A stretch of DNA of 64,000 nt. Source: Dokdonella_A soli (GTDB lineage: Bacteria > Pseudomonadota > Gammaproteobacteria > Xanthomonadales > Rhodanobacteraceae). The stretch lies in assembly GCF_039523175.1 (NCBI RefSeq), contig NZ_BAAAEU010000015.1:105329-169328 (forward strand), written 5' to 3'. Both the position numbers and the translations under genes were made by a program. Positions 27,414 to 36,332 of this stretch are shown here, in pieces (the stretch's first letter is position 1; each line of letters begins with the position of its first letter). The notes beneath the pieces are model-generated. The model was given only the letters and a program-made list of their open reading frames with translations, was not told the DNA's origin and ran no database searches.

Positions 27414-27899
27414 ATGTTCGTCGCCGCACCGATCGATGCCTCAAACAAGGCCGGGCTGTACGCCGAGCTCGTCGCGCAGGCGCGCGGCCTGCTGCATGGC
27501 GAACGCGACCGCATTGCGAACGCCGCGAACTTTGCGTCGCTGGTATGGCACGCGTTGCCGGACATCAACTGGTGCGGCTTCTATTTCCACGATGGCACCG
27601 AGCTCGTGCTCGGACCGTTTCAGGGCAAGCCGGCCTGCGTGCGCATTGCGCTCGGCAAGGGCGTCTGCGGCACGGCGGCGGCAACGCGCGAGACCCAACT
27701 CGTGCGCGACGTGAATGCATTTGACGGGCACATCGCCTGCGACAGTGCATCGCAATCGGAGATCGTTGTGCCGCTGGTCGCTGGCGAGCGCCTGCTCGGT
27801 GTGTGGGACGTGGACAGTCCGAAGCTCGCGCGCTTCGATGACGAGGACCGCGTCGGCATGGAGCGCCTGTGCGCGGTGTTCCTGGAGTCGCTCGCATGA
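27414..27899 (+). CDS. msrC: Free methionine-(R)-sulfoxide reductase, GAF domain
   Basis: fRMsr reduces free Met-R-sulfoxide using thioredoxin. The 161-residue single GAF domain has INWCGFYFHDGTELVLGPFQ, GKPACVRIALGKGVCGTAA and FDGHIACDSASQSEIVVPLV. The three expected redox cysteines are present (GKPAC, GVCGTA and HIACDS), followed by GVWDVDSP. ATG 27414 was chosen over an upstream TTG. A TfoX-like gene follows after 28 bp on the same strand. Confidence 0.92.
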   Translation: MFVAAPIDASNKAGLYAELVAQARGLLHGERDRIANAANFASLVWHALPDINWCGFYFHDGTELVLGPFQGKPACVRIALGKGVCGTAAATRETQLVRDVNAFDGHIACDSASQSEIVVPLVAGERLLGVWDVDSPKLARFDDEDRVGMERLCAVFLESLA

Positions 27900-27927
27900 A
27901 TGCGGAAACCCGAATGGAGAACTTTGC

Positions 27928-28356
27928 ATGAGCGCGCGCGATGTCAAGATCCGCAACGTCGGCCCGAAATCGGCGGCGTGGCTGCGCCAGATCGGTGTGC
28001 GGACGACCGAGGATCTCGCGCGTATCGGCCCGGTCGAGGCGTTCCTCAAGGTCAAGCGGGCCGGTTTCCGACCCAGCCTGAATTTGCTCTACTCGATGGC
28101 CGGCGCACTCGCCGACTGCCACTGGGCGGAATTGCCGGAGGCTCGCAAGCAGGAACTGTTGACCACGCTCGAATCGGCGGAGTCGGCCAATCCGATCCGC
28201 ACGCGTTGGGAAAAGCAGAAGGCCGCGAGCGAGCGTTCCGTCGCCGATGCTCCGGCGCACGAGGAATCCACGCCGGGTGGCCTGTTCGACGATCCGGACG
28301 GCGACGAAGCCGCCAAGCCCTCCGACACCGACCGCGACCTCAGCCGCTTCGACTGA
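27928..28356 (+). CDS. TfoX C-terminal domain family protein
   Basis: The 142-residue protein has a helix-hairpin-like TfoX C-terminal domain at about 5-85 (IRNVGPKSAAWLRQIGVRTT, DLARIGPVEAFLKVKRAGF, SLNLLYSMAGALADCHW). An acidic, low-complexity tail of about 55 residues follows. Stand-alone TfoX_C proteins are common. The N-terminal domain of full competence regulators is absent, so a role in competence cannot be assumed. An 88-bp tandem repeat begins at the base after its stop codon. Confidence 0.87.
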   Translation: MSARDVKIRNVGPKSAAWLRQIGVRTTEDLARIGPVEAFLKVKRAGFRPSLNLLYSMAGALADCHWAELPEARKQELLTTLESAESANPIRTRWEKQKAASERSVADAPAHEESTPGGLFDDPDGDEAAKPSDTDRDLSRFD

Positions 28357-28537
28357 ATCGCCAGGAGCGATTCAGGACGGCCGAAGGGCCGGCCCCACAG
28401 CGCGCAGCGCGAAGGGGTGAGCCCCAAGGATGGGGCGAACACCGATCGCCAGGAGCGATTCAGGACGGCCGCAGGGCCGGCCCCGCAGCGCGCAGCGCGA
28501 AGGGGTGAGCCCCATGGATGGGGCGAACACCGATCGC
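28357..28537. repeat. 88-bp direct tandem repeat (two copies plus stub)
   Basis: Copy 1 (28357-28444) and copy 2 (28445-28532) are nearly identical, differing at a handful of positions such as GGCCGAAGG versus GGCCGCAGG. A five-base start of a third copy (ATCGC) follows. Each unit begins ATCGCCAGGAGCGATTCAGG, a hairpin, and carries GGCCG...GGCCGGCCCC and GGGGTGAGCCCC, also self-complementary. It begins immediately after the tfoX-like stop codon. No open frame or protein is encoded. Confidence 0.9.
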
Positions 28538-28566
28538 AGCAATTCCTCTCGTCATCGCTTTGATCG

Positions 28567-28643
28567 GTAGGAGCGGCTTCAGCCGCGATGCTCTTCGGCA
28601 CGGACGCAAACGGGAGCAGCTTCGCGGCTGAAGCCGCTCCTAC
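28567..28643. repeat. REP-like inverted repeat, copy 2
   Basis: Left arm 28567-28588 and right arm 28622-28643 are a perfect 22-bp inverted repeat with the same sequence as the element at 17297. The 31 bases from GTAGGAGCGGCTTCAGCCGC to CTCTTCG are shared with copy 1, whereas the centre differs. It ends seven bases from the stop codon of the LOG-family gene. Confidence 0.88.
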
Positions 28644-28649
28644 GGGGTG

Positions 28650-29240
28650 TCAACCCCTGACCGCGGCATAACGGCGCGCATCCGCGCTCCAAGCCGGCGC
28701 GCTGCGAATGGCTGGTAGTACGTCGCCGACGCGCTCGACCATGCTCCACATCGCCAGGTGTTCGCGATTCATGAAGCGCTGCGCGACGACCTGTTCCATG
28801 AAGCGCTGCAACGGCGTGTAGAAGCCGTTCGTGTTGAGCAGCACGATCGGGTTGAAGTACAGCGCGAGCCGCTTCAGGGTCAGCGCCTCGAACAGTTCCT
28901 CCAGCGTGCCCGAGCCGCCCGGCAGGGCGATCACCGCGTCCGAGTCGGTGAGCAGGCGGTGCTTGCGTTCGCGCATGTCCTCCACGACCTCGAGGTTTGC
29001 GAGGCCCGGATGCTGCCATTCGACCTCGATCATGAAGCGCGGGATGATGCCGATCACCTCGCCGCCGGCCTCGAGCGCGCCGTTCGCCAGCGCGCCCATC
29101 AGGCCGGTCGCGCCGCCGCCGTAGACAATCGTGCAGCCGGCTTCGGCCAGCGCGCGGCCGAGCGCGCTGGCCGCGTCATGGTAGACGCGGTCGCATTGCT
29201 CGCTGGAGGCGCAGTAGACGCAAACGCGCATGGTCGCCAT
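28650..29240 (-). CDS. LOG family (TIGR00730) Rossmann-fold protein
   Basis: The 196-residue protein has the lysine-decarboxylase-like fold with the signature PGGSGTLEELFE, plus VCVYCASSEQC at the start and VYGGGATGLMGALANGALEA. LOG proteins are cytokinin-type nucleotide 5'-monophosphate phosphoribohydrolases; bacterial members usually hydrolyse AMP or GMP. The catalytic Arg and Glu region (DMRERKHRLL and GTLEE) is intact. GAGG lies just before the ATG at 29240. Confidence 0.93.
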   Translation of the reverse strand: MATMRVCVYCASSEQCDRVYHDAASALGRALAEAGCTIVYGGGATGLMGALANGALEAGGEVIGIIPRFMIEVEWQHPGLANLEVVEDMRERKHRLLTDSDAVIALPGGSGTLEELFEALTLKRLALYFNPIVLLNTNGFYTPLQRFMEQVVAQRFMNREHLAMWSMVERVGDVLPAIRSAPAWSADARRYAAVRG

Positions 29241-29367
29241 TGTGCCTCACGCAGCGGTCGCGCTGCATGGGGTGCTCGTGCCGCGTCGAAATCATGCGAC
29301 CGGTTCAGCGCCGGCCGATGTCCCGGTGCGACAATGTACGTTGCCGCCATCGGATACGGAGCGCGCC

Positions 29368-29640
29368 ATGCCGGAGAACGAGTTTTCCCTCACGCGGGAG
29401 TTCGTCAACGAGGTCATCGACATGCGCGGGTTCGCCGCGCATGTCGCGGAGCTGGCCGTCGAGATGGCCAGGCAGGCCGGCGAGCCGGTGACACGCCCGC
29501 TGTCCAAGGCGCAGATCGAGCGCGCCGTGCAGGCGAACGGCACCGAGACGCGGCTGGTCATGGACGCGCTGATCGCGCACCTGGAGACGATGTACCGCGA
29601 AGGCAGTCTGCCGGAAGACGCCGGCGTGCAGCGTTGGTAA
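29368..29640 (+). CDS. Small protein of unknown function
   Basis: The 90-residue predicted helical protein starts MPENEFSLTREFVNEVIDMR. It is rich in charged residues, with no signal peptide or membrane helix. An A-x-L-A-V-E-M-A-R repeat-like helix suggests a coiled or helical bundle. Upstream in-frame codons lie in the leader divergent from the LOG gene, so the ATG at 29368 is the likely start. Function unknown; it is convergent with glmS. Confidence 0.62.
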   Translation: MPENEFSLTREFVNEVIDMRGFAAHVAELAVEMARQAGEPVTRPLSKAQIERAVQANGTETRLVMDALIAHLETMYREGSLPEDAGVQRW

Positions 29641-29697
29641 GTCAGCGCAGTCCGGCCAAGGCAGGGCGACCGGCCGGCGCGCGGCCCGGAGCTCGTT

Positions 29698-31530
29698 CTA
29701 TTCGACCGTCACCGACTTGGCGAGATTGCGCGGCTGGTCGACGTCGGTGCCACGCAGCACGGCGACGTGATAGGCGAGCAACTGCAATGGCACCGTGAAC
29801 ACCGCCGGCGCGATCAGGTTGCCGCCGGAGGCGATCTTGAGCACCGCGCCGCGGCTGCCGCTCTGCGCGACCGGCGCATCGGTGTCGGCGAACACGAACA
29901 GCTCGCCGCCGCGTGCGCGGACTTCCTCCATGTTCGACTTCAGCTTTTCCAGCAGCTGGTTGTTCGGCGCGACCGTGATCACCGGCATGTCCTCGTCGAC
30001 CAGCGCGAGCGGACCGTGCTTGAGCTCGCCGGCCGGATACGCCTCGGCGTGGATGTAGGAGATTTCCTTGAGCTTGAGCGCACCCTCGAGTGCGACCGGG
30101 TAGTGCACGCCGCGGCCGAGGAACAGCGCATGGTGCTTGGGCACGAAGCGTTCGGCGAGCGCCGCGATTTCGGGGTCGAGCTTGAGCACTTCGCCGACCA
30201 CGCGCGGCAGCGTCGCGAGCTCGGCAACGAGGCGCGAATAGCGCGCTGGCTCGATGCCGTTCAGGCGCGCGAGTTCGAACACCAGCAACGCGAGGGCGGC
30301 CAGCTGGGTCGTGAACGCCTTGGTCGAGGCGACGCCGATCTCGGGACCGGCACGCGTCATCAGCACGAGATCGGACTCGCGTACGAGGCTGGATTCGGGC
30401 ACGTTGCAGATCGTCAGCGAGCCGAGATAGCCATGCCGCTTGCCCTCGCGCAGCGCGGCCAACGTGTCGGCGGTCTCGCCTGACTGCGACACCGCGAGGA
30501 ACAACGTGCCTTCCGGCACCACGACGTGGCGATAGCGGTATTCGCTGGCGACTTCGACGCTGCACGGCAGCCCGACCAGGCCCTCGAGCCAGTAACGCGC
30601 GACCAGGCCGGCGTGGTAGCTCGTGCCGCAGGCGACGATCTGCACGTGCTTGACCCGCGACAACAGCGCATCGGCGTTGACGCCGAAGATGTTCGGCAGG
30701 ATGCGGTTCTCGCTGATGCGGCCCTCGAGCGTGTCCGCGATCGCGCGCGGCTGCTCGAAGATTTCCTTCAGCATGTAGTGGCGGTATTCGCCGCGCTCGA
30801 CTGCATCGGCGGACAGCTCGCTGGTGCGGACCGGGCGTTCGACCGGCTCGCCGTCGGCATTGAAGATCGCCAGATCCTCCCGGCTGATCTCGACGATGTC
30901 GCCTTCTTCCAGATAGATGAAGCGGCTGGTCTGCTTGATCAGCGCCTGTACGTCGGAACCGAGGAAATGTTCGCCGTCGCCGAGGCCGGCCACCAGCGGG
31001 CTGCCGCGGCGCGCGCCGACGATTTGGCCGGGCTGGTCGCGGCTGAGTACCGCGATCGCGTAGGCGCCGTGCAGGCGCCGCGTCGCGCTGAGCACCGCGC
31101 CACGCAGGTCGGCACCGCGGCTGAGCGCGTGGTCGACCAGGTGCGCGATCACTTCGGTATCGGTTTCCGACTCGAAGCGGTAGCCGTGTGCCTTGAGTTC
31201 CTCTCGCAGCTCGACATGATTCTCGATGATGCCGTTGTGGACCACCGCGACGCGATCACTGGAGACATGCGGATGTGCGTTGATCGTGTTCGGCACGCCA
31301 TGGGTTGCCCAGCGCGTATGCGCGATGCCGGTGACGCCGGCGACCGGGTGCGCGTCGTACAGTGCCTCGAGTTCGCGTACCTTGCCGGCCGCGCGCACGC
31401 GCGCGAGCTTGCCGTCCTCGAGCACGGAGATGCCGGCTGAGTCGTAGCCGCGGTATTCCAGGGCCTTGAGTCCGGCGATCAGGAGCGGCACGACATCACG
31501 TTGAGCGGTAGCGGCGACGATTCCGCACAT
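29698..31530 (-). CDS. glmS: Glutamine-fructose-6-phosphate aminotransferase
   Basis: GlmS makes glucosamine-6-phosphate, the entry to UDP-GlcNAc for peptidoglycan, LPS and exopolysaccharide. The 610-residue protein starts MCGIVAATAQ, with Cys2 as the nucleophile after Met removal. The N-terminal glutaminase domain has TRWATHGVPNTINAHPH and IVHNGIIEN-like HNGIIENHVEL. Two SIS domains carry GTSYHAGLVARYW and SQSGETADTLAAL. It ends with the conserved DQPRNLAKSVTVE. No glmU is nearby. The placement directly before an envelope sugar transferase is suggestive but the genes are divergent. Confidence 0.97.
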   Translation of the reverse strand: MCGIVAATAQRDVVPLLIAGLKALEYRGYDSAGISVLEDGKLARVRAAGKVRELEALYDAHPVAGVTGIAHTRWATHGVPNTINAHPHVSSDRVAVVHNGIIENHVELREELKAHGYRFESETDTEVIAHLVDHALSRGADLRGAVLSATRRLHGAYAIAVLSRDQPGQIVGARRGSPLVAGLGDGEHFLGSDVQALIKQTSRFIYLEEGDIVEISREDLAIFNADGEPVERPVRTSELSADAVERGEYRHYMLKEIFEQPRAIADTLEGRISENRILPNIFGVNADALLSRVKHVQIVACGTSYHAGLVARYWLEGLVGLPCSVEVASEYRYRHVVVPEGTLFLAVSQSGETADTLAALREGKRHGYLGSLTICNVPESSLVRESDLVLMTRAGPEIGVASTKAFTTQLAALALLVFELARLNGIEPARYSRLVAELATLPRVVGEVLKLDPEIAALAERFVPKHHALFLGRGVHYPVALEGALKLKEISYIHAEAYPAGELKHGPLALVDEDMPVITVAPNNQLLEKLKSNMEEVRARGGELFVFADTDAPVAQSGSRGAVLKIASGGNLIAPAVFTVPLQLLAYHVAVLRGTDVDQPRNLAKSVTVE

Positions 31531-31838
31531 GCGGTTTTTCCCTGCAGCGATAGGTGGTTTAAGTTGGGCTTGCGGCGAGTGCCCGCGACTGGGAGGATGA
31601 TAGACGCTTGGGGCTCGATGCGGCAGTGCGGTTGACGTGGCGGGTGCAGTATTTCGGGGTGGATTCTGTCCGGGCGATGCGCTTCAGAGGGCGACGGAAT
31701 GCGCGAGGCTAGATCGGGTGTCTCTCCAGCCACCGCTGCGCCGTGGTGGCTGCGCGTGGCTGGCGCGCTTCCTGCGTACAGCGGACAAGGGGTGCTCCGC
31801 CAACGAGCGGCCGGCCACAGTCCGGCAAGGAACGACTG
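31531..31838. other. Divergent intergenic region, glmS / sugar transferase
   Basis: This gap of 308 bp must hold promoters for both divergent genes. I see a TTGACG hexamer at about 31632, without a convincing -10 at proper spacing, and a weak 6-bp hairpin GCCACC/GGTGGC at 31729-31750. AAGGA precedes the sugar-transferase ATG. No gene, riboswitch or ribozyme fold was recognised. Confidence 0.4.
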
Positions 31839-33239
31839 ATGCTCCATCTGCTGCGCGAACAGACGATGCGCTGGCTGTTCCTGCTCGGCCTGTGCGAGTT
31901 GTTCCTGTTCGCGTTGTCGCTGGTGCTGGCTACGCATCTGCGCTACTGGCATGCGTCGGCGGACCTCGTCATGCACACGCGGCTGCTGCTGGTACGTGCC
32001 CTGGCGTTCGGCGCGATCCTGGTGGGGGCGATGTCGGCGCTCGGACTCTACCAGCCGCGCATGCGCGAGCGCTGGCAGGGTTTGCTGGCGCGGCAGGCGA
32101 TCGCGTTCGCGCTGGGTTGGGTCGCGGTCGCGCTGCTGTACTACATGGTGCCGCAGTTCGACGTTGGCCGTGGCGTGTTGGGATTGGCCCTGCTGATCGG
32201 ATTTCCGCTGATCACCGGCTTCCGTGCGCTGTTCGTGCGCCTGGTCGATGCCGATGCCCTCAAGCGGCGCGTGCTGGTGCTCGGCAGCGGCCGCCGCGCC
32301 GCGCTGATCGTCGAGCGCATGCGCCGCCGGGTCGATCGCCGCGGTTTCCACGTGGTGGGTTTCTTGCCGGTGGAGGGCGAAAAGTCGGCGGTTTCACAAG
32401 AAAATCTGATCGCCGCACCGGACGGTCTCGTCGCGTGTACGAAGCAGATGCAGATCAACGAGATCGTCGTAGGTCCAGACGACCGTCGCGGGCAGCTGCC
32501 GATGGATGAGCTGCTTGAATGCAAGCAGGCCGGCGTCGCGATCACGCCGCTGACCACGTTCTTCGAGCGCGAATCCGGACGCGTGCAGCTGTCGCTCGCC
32601 GATCCGTCCTGGCTGCTGTTCTCGGGGGGGTTCGACAGCACTCCGTTGCGGCGTCTGACCAAACGCGCGTTCGATGTCAGCTCCGCGGCCCTCGTGCTGG
32701 CCTTGACCTGGCCGCTGATGCTGCTCACCGCATTGGCCATCCTGATCGAATCCGGTGCGGCTGCGCCGGTGCTGTACCGCCAGGAGCGTGTCGGCGAACG
32801 CGGTCAGCCATTCCGGCTGATCAAGTTCCGCAGCATGCGCACCGACGCCGAAAAGGACGGCGTGGCGCGTTGGGCGACCAAGAACGACGATCGCGTCACC
32901 CGTGTCGGCCGCTTCATCCGCAAGACGCGACTCGACGAACTGCCGCAGCTGTGGAATGTCCTGCGCGGCGACATGAGCTTCATCGGTCCGCGTCCGGAGC
33001 GTCCCTTGTTCGTCGAGCAGCTGGCGCCGAAGATCCGCTACTACCGGTTGCGTCATTGCGTGAAGCCCGGTCTGACCGGTTGGGCCCAGCTCAACTATCC
33101 CTACGGAGCGTCGGAAGAAGATGCCATCGAGAAGCTCAAGTACGACCTGTTCTACGTCAAGAACCAGAGTCTGCTGCTCGACGCGATGATCCTGGTGCAG
33201 ACCGTCGAAGTGGTGTTGTTCGGGCGCGGAGCGCGGTAG
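31839..33239 (+). CDS. Undecaprenyl-phosphate sugar phosphotransferase, EPS/XrtA-type
   Basis: The 466-residue polyprenyl glycosylphosphotransferase has four or five N-terminal membrane helices (to about 125). A Rossmann-like CoA-binding region follows (RRVLVLGSGRRAALIVER, RRGFHVVGFLP). The C-terminal catalytic domain starts with a further helix, KRAFDVSSAALVLALTWPLM, then YRQERVGERGQPFRLIKFRS, TRLDELPQLWNVLRGDMSFI and GPRPERP. Such enzymes load the first sugar phosphate on undecaprenyl phosphate. The layout resembles the sugar transferase linked to XrtA/PEP-CTERM exopolysaccharide loci, consistent with exosortase-type hydrolases 3 kb away. AAGGA supports the start. Confidence 0.9.
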   Translation: MLHLLREQTMRWLFLLGLCELFLFALSLVLATHLRYWHASADLVMHTRLLLVRALAFGAILVGAMSALGLYQPRMRERWQGLLARQAIAFALGWVAVALLYYMVPQFDVGRGVLGLALLIGFPLITGFRALFVRLVDADALKRRVLVLGSGRRAALIVERMRRRVDRRGFHVVGFLPVEGEKSAVSQENLIAAPDGLVACTKQMQINEIVVGPDDRRGQLPMDELLECKQAGVAITPLTTFFERESGRVQLSLADPSWLLFSGGFDSTPLRRLTKRAFDVSSAALVLALTWPLMLLTALAILIESGAAAPVLYRQERVGERGQPFRLIKFRSMRTDAEKDGVARWATKNDDRVTRVGRFIRKTRLDELPQLWNVLRGDMSFIGPRPERPLFVEQLAPKIRYYRLRHCVKPGLTGWAQLNYPYGASEEDAIEKLKYDLFYVKNQSLLLDAMILVQTVEVVLFGRGAR

Positions 33240-33317
33240 ATGTCCGCGAACGGATGTCGGCAGGTTCGGACTTCCGGCAGGAACCTGTAACTGCCGGGTG
33301 AGGGAGGTGGTGATCGC

Positions 33318-34373
33318 ATGGCCAGCGACAGGATTCCATCCTTGGACGGTCTGCGTGCCGGATCCATCGCGCTGGTATTGCTCGGACATCTCCAGGGTGC
33401 CCGGGGATTTCCCCCCGTCGAGCTATGGCGTTCGCTGGGCGATCTCGCGAACCTCGGCGTAAACATCTTCTTCATCATCTCCGGCTTCCTGATCACCTCG
33501 TTGCTGATGAGCGAGCGGCAACGGACCGGCGGAGTCTCGCTGAAGGCATTCTATGTGCGCCGCGTGCTGCGCATCTTTCCGGCGTTCTACGCGTTCATCC
33601 TGATCATCGTGATCGCCGATCTGATCGGCTGGGTACGGATCAGTATGACCGATCTCGTCACCGCGTTGACCTATGTGGTCAACTACAACGCTGGGCGCTC
33701 GTGGAACATCGGACATCTGTGGTCGCTCTCGGTCGAGGAGCAGTTCTACCTGCTGTGGCCGCTGCTGTTCATCCGGCTCGGGGGGCGGCGTGCGGTCATC
33801 GCCGCATTCATCGCATTTGCCGCGGCACCAGTGATCAGGGCGGGCATGCATCTCGCGCTCGCCTCCGGGCCGTATCGCGATCTGGAAATCTTTCCCGCGG
33901 TCGCCGACGGCATCGCCATCGGCTGCGCCATCGCGCTGTTGCGACCATGGCTGCTGACGCAGCCGGCGTACGTGCGCCTCACGGGCAGCCGCTGGCTATT
34001 GCTGCTTCTGCCGCTGATCGTGATGGTCAATCGCGAGCGCGGATACACCTTGGTCGATCTCCTGGTGTGGCCGTGGATGTTGCTGCTCATGGCGGTGCTC
34101 GTCGAGGCGAGCACACGGCGCACCGCAACCTGGACCGGGCGCCTGCTCAATCTGCGCCCGGTCGTATTCATCGGCACGCTCAGCTATTCGCTGTACCTGT
34201 GGCAGCAGCCATTCCTGAATCGACATGCGGACGCGCCCGTCACCGCGTTTCCACTGAACCTCGCGCTCGCCTTCGCGGCAGCACTCCTGTCGTACTTCAT
34301 CATCGAGCGACCGTTCCTGCGGTTGCGTCGACATGCGTTGCGTGCAAGTGCTGTTCCTCGCGCCGAGGCTTGA
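33318..34373 (+). CDS. Acyltransferase 3 family membrane protein
   Basis: The 351-residue protein with about ten membrane helices belongs to the OafA/NodX acyltransferase 3 family. Motifs include DGLRAGSIALVLLGH near the N-terminus with the catalytic-type His, ANLGVNIFFIISGFLI, the RRVLRIFPAFY loop, and GHLWSLSVEEQFYLLWPLLF. It probably acetylates a surface glycan or lipid-linked intermediate in the periplasm. It lies 78 bp after the sugar transferase on the same strand. Confidence 0.93.
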   Translation: MASDRIPSLDGLRAGSIALVLLGHLQGARGFPPVELWRSLGDLANLGVNIFFIISGFLITSLLMSERQRTGGVSLKAFYVRRVLRIFPAFYAFILIIVIADLIGWVRISMTDLVTALTYVVNYNAGRSWNIGHLWSLSVEEQFYLLWPLLFIRLGGRRAVIAAFIAFAAAPVIRAGMHLALASGPYRDLEIFPAVADGIAIGCAIALLRPWLLTQPAYVRLTGSRWLLLLLPLIVMVNRERGYTLVDLLVWPWMLLLMAVLVEASTRRTATWTGRLLNLRPVVFIGTLSYSLYLWQQPFLNRHADAPVTAFPLNLALAFAAALLSYFIIERPFLRLRRHALRASAVPRAEA

Positions 34374-34511
34374 GTTCAGAATGGCGCCGCCACGGCAGGA
34401 AGATGGCGTAGTGGAAGTCGAGTGTGACTGCTTGCGTTTCCCCTTTGACGGGTTGCAGCGGAAGAACGCCGATGAGCCGGCTCTCTTTGGAGAAAGACGG
34501 GCGAGGTTGAT

Positions 34512-36326
34512 ATGAAAAGGGATGTCGCGGTTGCGGGAGGGGAAGGGGACACGTCGGTCGCCGGCGGATGGCTTTCGAGCATGCTTCCCCTCACGGGATT
34601 GGCTGCCTACTGCCTTGCATGGCTGTCCCCGAACATATTGACGACTATTTATATCCCCGTAGTCGCCAGCAAGGCGAAGCTCGCCATCTCCATCGGTCTG
34701 ATGGCGGCCTGGCTGCTGGCGTTCCGGAGCATGAGGCGGGCCTGCCTGTATTCGCTCCCGATTTTTTTTCTGTTGCTCCCGTTCGATCTGTTCTATACAA
34801 CAACCTACAGGGAGCCTCCTACTACAAACATAATCCCCTCGATTGTTGAGGCAATAACGGAAACGCATTGGTCGGAAACATCCGACTATATGCGCGGACG
34901 AGGGGTGGAGTTTGTCGGCCTGATCGGTTTTTCCATTCTCGCCTGGTGGTTGGGCGTATGGAGCAGCGGGCGCTTGCATCCGCCGCAATGGACGGAGTTA
35001 TTCAAGTGGCCTTCCCGTGTTGCACTCCTGTTTGTGGCCTTCTCGGTGATGGCGGTCGGCTGGTCGATCGACACCAGCGAAAAGGCGTCAGAGGAGATGC
35101 CCGCCTACAAAGGCGCGCTGGAGAAGTTCGTCGACCGGGTTCCGTTGAAGTTGAAGGGGATATTTCCTTTCGGGCGCGCCTTCTCGATTGCGGAATACAT
35201 GAAGCAGGAAGCCGAGATATCCGCCTTTCTGAGGCAGACGGAACACGCAAGAATCGATGCCGTTGAGCTGAACGCCAACTCGGCTCGGGAGGTCTACGTC
35301 CTGGCGATCGGGGAAACCGGCCGGCGCGACCGAATGGGCATCCTCGGCTACCAGCGGAATACCACGCCAAGACTGGCCGAGACACGCGGGGTAGTGAAGA
35401 TTCCGGACATGGTGACGCCGTGGACGCTGACGACGCATGCCGTTCCGACGATCCTGACGGCGGACTTGAAGGGCTCCAATCCAAGGAAGCCAACCATCCT
35501 GAATACGGTCAGGGCTTACAAGGAAGCCGGGTTCAAAACCTATTGGCTTTCCAACCAGCCCTCCTTCGGCGAGGCGGAGAACGCGATTACGCGAGTGGCG
35601 CGCCAGTCCGACGAATGGATTTTCGTGAATCCATCAAACAATTCAGGCTTCGGGAAGGGCACCTACGACGGGGTATTGCTGCCCCTCTTGCGCGAGCGCC
35701 TGGAAAGGAATGAGCCAAAGCAGTTTTTTGTAATCCACCTGCTCGGCAGCCACGATTCGTATCAGCGGCGATATCCGATTGAATTCAACACATTCAAGCC
35801 ATCCCTGACCGATCTCCCGGAGGACAATCCCGACGATCACGACGTGAGGCTGAAGCAGGAGGTCAACAATTCCTATGACAATTCCGTCCTGTATACCGAT
35901 CATGTGCTCGCGGAGGTGATTTCCGATCTGGCGGCTATCGGGGCGGATGCGGGACTGTTCTATGTGGCGGACCACGGCGAGGATCTGTTCGATGGAGCAT
36001 GCGGAGAAACCGGACACGGAGGCTATGACTATGTCCAGTATCCGGTAGCCTCGTTCGTGTGGCTATCCGACCAATATCGAGCCGATTTCCACGAACGGGC
36101 GGATAATTTGTCCGGCAATTCCGGAAAGCCGCTGATTACGACGGAAATGTTCCCATCCATGCTGGGCATGGCGGGAATTGACTATGATGGAATGGAGTCC
36201 GGCAAGAATATCTTCGATGCCGCGTTTTCTCCTGCGCGCCGCATGGTCCATGCCTCCGAGCTGATTGACTGGGACACGGCCTCGACGAGTGGAGTCTGCC
36301 GTTCTCTCCACAGTCCGCAAGGGTGA
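34512..36326 (+). CDS. Phosphoethanolamine transferase, EptA/CptA-like
   Basis: The 604-residue alkaline-phosphatase-superfamily enzyme has about five N-terminal helices followed by a periplasmic catalytic domain. IGETGRRDRMGILGYQRNTTPRL carries the presumed nucleophile Thr (GET). VIHLLGSHDSYQRRYP, NSYDNSVLYTDHVLAEVI and the metal-binding VADHGEDLFDG and GETGHGG follow. It would move phosphoethanolamine to lipid A, core or another glycan. Base use is clearly more AT-rich than the neighbours (for example eight T in a row at 34762-34769), suggesting recent acquisition. It ends six bases from the convergent hydrolase gene. Confidence 0.9.
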   Translation: MKRDVAVAGGEGDTSVAGGWLSSMLPLTGLAAYCLAWLSPNILTTIYIPVVASKAKLAISIGLMAAWLLAFRSMRRACLYSLPIFFLLLPFDLFYTTTYREPPTTNIIPSIVEAITETHWSETSDYMRGRGVEFVGLIGFSILAWWLGVWSSGRLHPPQWTELFKWPSRVALLFVAFSVMAVGWSIDTSEKASEEMPAYKGALEKFVDRVPLKLKGIFPFGRAFSIAEYMKQEAEISAFLRQTEHARIDAVELNANSAREVYVLAIGETGRRDRMGILGYQRNTTPRLAETRGVVKIPDMVTPWTLTTHAVPTILTADLKGSNPRKPTILNTVRAYKEAGFKTYWLSNQPSFGEAENAITRVARQSDEWIFVNPSNNSGFGKGTYDGVLLPLLRERLERNEPKQFFVIHLLGSHDSYQRRYPIEFNTFKPSLTDLPEDNPDDHDVRLKQEVNNSYDNSVLYTDHVLAEVISDLAAIGADAGLFYVADHGEDLFDGACGETGHGGYDYVQYPVASFVWLSDQYRADFHERADNLSGNSGKPLITTEMFPSMLGMAGIDYDGMESGKNIFDAAFSPARRMVHASELIDWDTASTSGVCRSLHSPQG

Positions 36327-36332
36327 TGGGCT

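Noticed and set aside
28357..28537. CRISPR-like repetition
   Set aside because: The units are 88 bp and directly adjacent without unique spacers, and no cas gene is present; this is a tandem repeat.
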